A stretch of 7,026 nt of DNA from Syntrophaceae bacterium (GTDB lineage Bacteria > Desulfobacterota > Syntrophia > Syntrophales > UBA2185). Position numbers and translations under genes: made by a program. The notes under the pieces are model-generated. The model was not told where the DNA came from, ran no database searches, and saw only the letters and a list, made by a program, of their open reading frames with translations. Shown here one piece after another: positions 5,408 to 7,026 of this stretch (position 1 is its first letter; each line of letters begins with the position of its first letter). Location: the NCBI GenBank assembly GCA_003508565.1, contig DNUI01000048.1, forward strand, positions 1,813-8,838, given 5' to 3'.

Positions 5408-5420
5408 TACCCGAAGGGTA
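5408..5420 (+). promoter_or_regulatory. Small hairpin next to the rpoA ribosome binding site
   Basis: TACCC (5408-5412) and GGGTA (5416-5420) form a perfect 5-bp stem with a GAA loop. The 3' arm covers one candidate Shine-Dalgarno sequence (AAGGG, 5414-5418), while a second (AGGG, 5420-5423) is left almost free, 10 nt before the ATG. It may modulate rpoA translation; the stem is short, so this is tentative. Confidence 0.35.
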
Positions 5421-5433
5421 GGGAATAAAAAAT

Positions 5434-6450
5434 ATGCAAAAGTGCTGGCGCAGTTTAATACGACCCAAGCGAATTGAAATTGATGAAAGTACCCATACGC
5501 GCTTTTATGGCGAATTTTCTTGTCAGCCTTTAGAAAGAGGATTTGGTATTACTCTCGGAAATGCTCTCAGAAGAGTGCTTTTGTCGTCTATTCAAGGAGC
5601 TGCTATTATCTCATTGAAAATTGATGGGGTTCTCCATGAATATTCAACAATTCCAGGGGTTAAAGAAGATGTAGCCGATATTATATTAAACATGAAGGGT
5701 GTCCGCGTAAAGCTGCATGAGGATGGGCCTAAAATGGTGTATATTGATACCTCTCAGGAGGGGGCGATAACTGCAGCAGATATTATTACTGACGGATCAT
5801 TAGAGATTCTTAATCCTGATCACCACATTGCGACCCTCTCCAGCGGCGAAAAATTTAAGGCGGAACTTGTTGTGAAGACAGGTAAGGGGTATGTGCCTGC
5901 ACGAAGTGACAGAACTGCCGATCAACCGGAAGGGACGATCAATATCGATGCAGCTTTTTCGCCGATTAAAAAAGTCAATTATACAGTTACTCACGCAAGG
6001 GTAGGACAAATCGCCGATTATGACCGGCTTATCGTGGAAGTGTGGACGGACGGAAGTGTTTTGCCTGAAGATGCTCTTGCGTATGCAGCAAAGATACTCA
6101 AAGGCCAATTGGATATATTTATCAACTTTGATGAGGTTGATGAGGAAGAGCAGCAGGAAGTAGTTAAAGAAGAAGAAACAGTAAATGAAAACCTCTTGAG
6201 ACATGTTGATGATCTGGAACTTTCCGTAAGGTCGGCTAACTGCTTAAAAAATGCTGGTATTAACTTGATCGGGGAGCTGGTTCAAAAGACAGAGGCAGAA
6301 ATGCTTAAGACCAAAAATTTTGGAAGGAAGTCTCTGAACGAAATAAAGGAAATTCTTGCAGAAATGGGGCTTAGCTTCGGTATGAAGTTAGATTTTCCTC
6401 CCTGGAATAAAGAAGAAAACAAAGAAAGTGAGAGCACAGTCACGAAATGA
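5434..6450 (+). CDS. rpoA: DNA-directed RNA polymerase subunit alpha
   Basis: The alpha subunit dimerises to scaffold assembly of the beta and beta' subunits, and its C-terminal domain binds UP-element DNA and activators. The 338-residue product is near the usual 330-340. The N-terminal domain (about 1-233) has LERGFGITLGNALRRVLLSS (33-52), with Arg47 matching E. coli Arg45 that contacts beta, and GVKEDVADIILNMKGV. A strongly acidic linker (about 233-250, DEVDEEEQQEVVKEEE) joins the C-terminal domain. That domain keeps the DNA-binding residues: Arg266 and Asn269 in SVRSANCL, and Gly297, Lys299 and Ser300 in NFGRKSLNEIK, each one above E. coli numbering. A polar tail (NKEENKESESTVTK) follows. 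The ATG start fits the MQKCWRSLIRPKRIE N-terminus. Confidence 0.98.
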   Translation: MQKCWRSLIRPKRIEIDESTHTRFYGEFSCQPLERGFGITLGNALRRVLLSSIQGAAIISLKIDGVLHEYSTIPGVKEDVADIILNMKGVRVKLHEDGPKMVYIDTSQEGAITAADIITDGSLEILNPDHHIATLSSGEKFKAELVVKTGKGYVPARSDRTADQPEGTINIDAAFSPIKKVNYTVTHARVGQIADYDRLIVEVWTDGSVLPEDALAYAAKILKGQLDIFINFDEVDEEEQQEVVKEEETVNENLLRHVDDLELSVRSANCLKNAGINLIGELVQKTEAEMLKTKNFGRKSLNEIKEILAEMGLSFGMKLDFPPWNKEENKESESTVTK

Positions 6451-6513
6451 TAATATCTCTGAGGGGCAAACTCCTCAGGCACCCCAAGGGGAATGATTGA
6501 AGTCAATATTATC
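6449..6513 (+). promoter_or_regulatory. Candidate structured RNA between rpoA and rplQ
   Basis: GATAATAT (6449-6456), which begins within the rpoA stop codon, is perfectly complementary to ATATTATC (6506-6513). This closing stem encloses a strong hairpin, CTGAGGGG with CTCCTCAG (6459-6466 and 6471-6478, one G-U pair, loop CAAA), and a small CCC/GGG element (6482-6491). The layout is that of a compact multi-branch RNA. No U-run follows the GC-rich hairpin, which argues against an intrinsic terminator separating rplQ from rpoA. The fold was judged by eye only. Confidence 0.4.
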
Positions 6514-6533
6514 TTTCTCTGTCGGCTGGGGAT

Positions 6534-6554
6534 AAATCCATTAACAATGGATTT
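6534..6554. repeat. Dyad element, copy 2 (before rplQ)
   Basis: Perfect 9-bp inverted repeat AAATCCATT / AATGGATTT around AAC. It shares the core AAATCCATTA...ATGGATTT with the copy at 3208-3230. It ends 3 nt before the rplQ Shine-Dalgarno sequence AAGGGAG (6558-6564), so a hairpin or a bound protein here could affect rplQ translation or transcription. Confidence 0.6.
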
Positions 6555-6574
6555 GAGAAGGGAGATTTATTTAA

Positions 6575-6976
6575 ATGCGTCATAGGAACACGGGCAGGAA
6601 ACTGGGCAGAACTTCAAGTCACAGGGAGGCTATGTTGCGAAATATGGTTACTTCCCTTTTGAAATATGAAAAGATTACCACAACGGATGCCAAAGCCAAG
6701 GAGTTAAGAAAGGTTGCGGAAAAAATGATTACCCTTGGCAAGAGGGGTGATCTTCACGCGCGGAGGCAAGCACTTTCGTTTGTAAGAGACAAAGAAATTG
6801 TGGCGAAGCTTTTTGACGAGCTTTCGACACGATATCGTGATTATACAGGCGGGTATACAAGGATCATGAAAATGGGTAATCGCACAGGGGATAATGCTCC
6901 AATGTCAATAATTGAATTTATCCGGGAAGCAGATCAGGAGCAAACAAATAAGAAGGTTCTTTCGCAAAAGTTATAA
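6575..6976 (+). CDS. rplQ: 50S ribosomal protein L17
   Basis: Ribosomal protein bL17 of the large subunit, near the peptide exit region. The 133-residue product has the family N-terminus MRHRNTGRKLGRTSSHREAMLRNM, the KITTTDAKAKELRKVAEKMITLGKRGDLHARRQAL core, and the C-terminal GGYTRIMKMGNRTGDNAPMSIIEFI. After that comes a variable polar tail (READQEQTNKKVLSQKL) somewhat longer than in E. coli. The ATG at 6575 follows AAGGGAG (6558-6564) at 10-nt spacing. It closes the alpha operon in its usual place after rpoA, though the 124-nt gap with a hairpin and a dyad is longer than I would expect. No terminator is visible before the window ends. Confidence 0.97.
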   Translation: MRHRNTGRKLGRTSSHREAMLRNMVTSLLKYEKITTTDAKAKELRKVAEKMITLGKRGDLHARRQALSFVRDKEIVAKLFDELSTRYRDYTGGYTRIMKMGNRTGDNAPMSIIEFIREADQEQTNKKVLSQKL

Positions 6977-7026
6977 CGGGAGAAACACCGACCTTGATTG
7001 AATGGTGTGACAGGAGTTCCGTTTGT
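6977..7026 (+). other. Start of the spacer after rplQ
   Basis: Fifty nt of non-coding sequence cut by the window edge. AACGG (6975-6979, overlapping the rplQ stop) could pair with CCGTT (7019-7023), enclosing ACACC (6985-6989) with GGTGT (7004-7008). This may be part of a terminator or another leader, but the sequence that would show a U-run or the next gene is missing. Confidence 0.25.

Noticed and set aside
5800..6204. Long antisense frame within rpoA
   Set aside because: It lies wholly opposite a conserved gene, its product has an improbable Phe/Tyr-rich composition, and there is no ribosome binding or family signal; a shadow of rpoA codons.
6459..6491. Intrinsic terminator after rpoA
   Set aside because: GC-rich hairpins are present, but no run of T follows, and rplQ is normally co-transcribed with rpoA.
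6493..6585. 30-codon frame between rpoA and rplQ starting at ATG 6493
   Set aside because: Its purine-rich AAGGGG is only 1 nt from the ATG, the frame runs through the dyad and the rplQ ribosome binding site, and the peptide resembles nothing I know.

Overview
The window is an uninterrupted run of housekeeping genes, all on the + strand: the 3' half of the spc ribosomal-protein operon followed by the alpha operon. The order is rpsE (3' part only), rpmD, rplO, secY, map, infA, rpmJ, rpsM, rpsK, rpsD, rpoA, rplQ. Every gene is intact except rpsE, which the window edge cuts. I see no frameshift, mobile element, CRISPR array, tRNA or rRNA. The order and the proteins (IF1 and the RpoA C-terminal domain close to those of E. 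coli, a SecY opening MLDGLKNIGKIPEL, a C-rich S4 and L36) indicate a Gram-negative-type bacterium. My best guess is a deltaproteobacterial (Desulfobacterota-like) lineage; this rests on memory of protein sequences, not a search. Base composition is moderately AT-rich.

Region 1-3159 holds the end of S5, then L30, L15, the SecY translocon channel and type I methionine aminopeptidase. adk, often found between secY and map in other bacteria, is absent and secY and map are 5 nt apart. Region 3160-4577 opens with a 202-nt leader, then IF1, L36, S13 and S11. Region 4578-6450 opens with a 182-nt leader, then S4 and the RNA polymerase alpha subunit. Region 6451-7026 holds a 124-nt structured spacer, L17 and the start of another spacer. 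Together the genes supply ribosomal subunits, translation initiation, protein export, removal of N-terminal Met and the polymerase assembly scaffold, the standard growth-linked co-expression set.

The proteins are ordinary; what is unusual lies between them. Several spacers are long for this operon and rich in inverted repeats. The infA leader has segments that could pair in two exclusive ways, plus an 8-codon reading frame with a much stronger ribosome binding site than infA itself. A near-identical dyad (AAATCCAT...ATGGATTT) lies before both infA and rplQ. Further stem-loops precede rpmJ, rpsD, rpoA and rplQ, none followed by a U-run, so they look like regulatory or processing structures and not terminators. 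Five of the eleven visible start codons are GTG or TTG. I found no evidence of a novel multi-gene system; the candidate novelty is cis-regulatory RNA and the repeated dyad.
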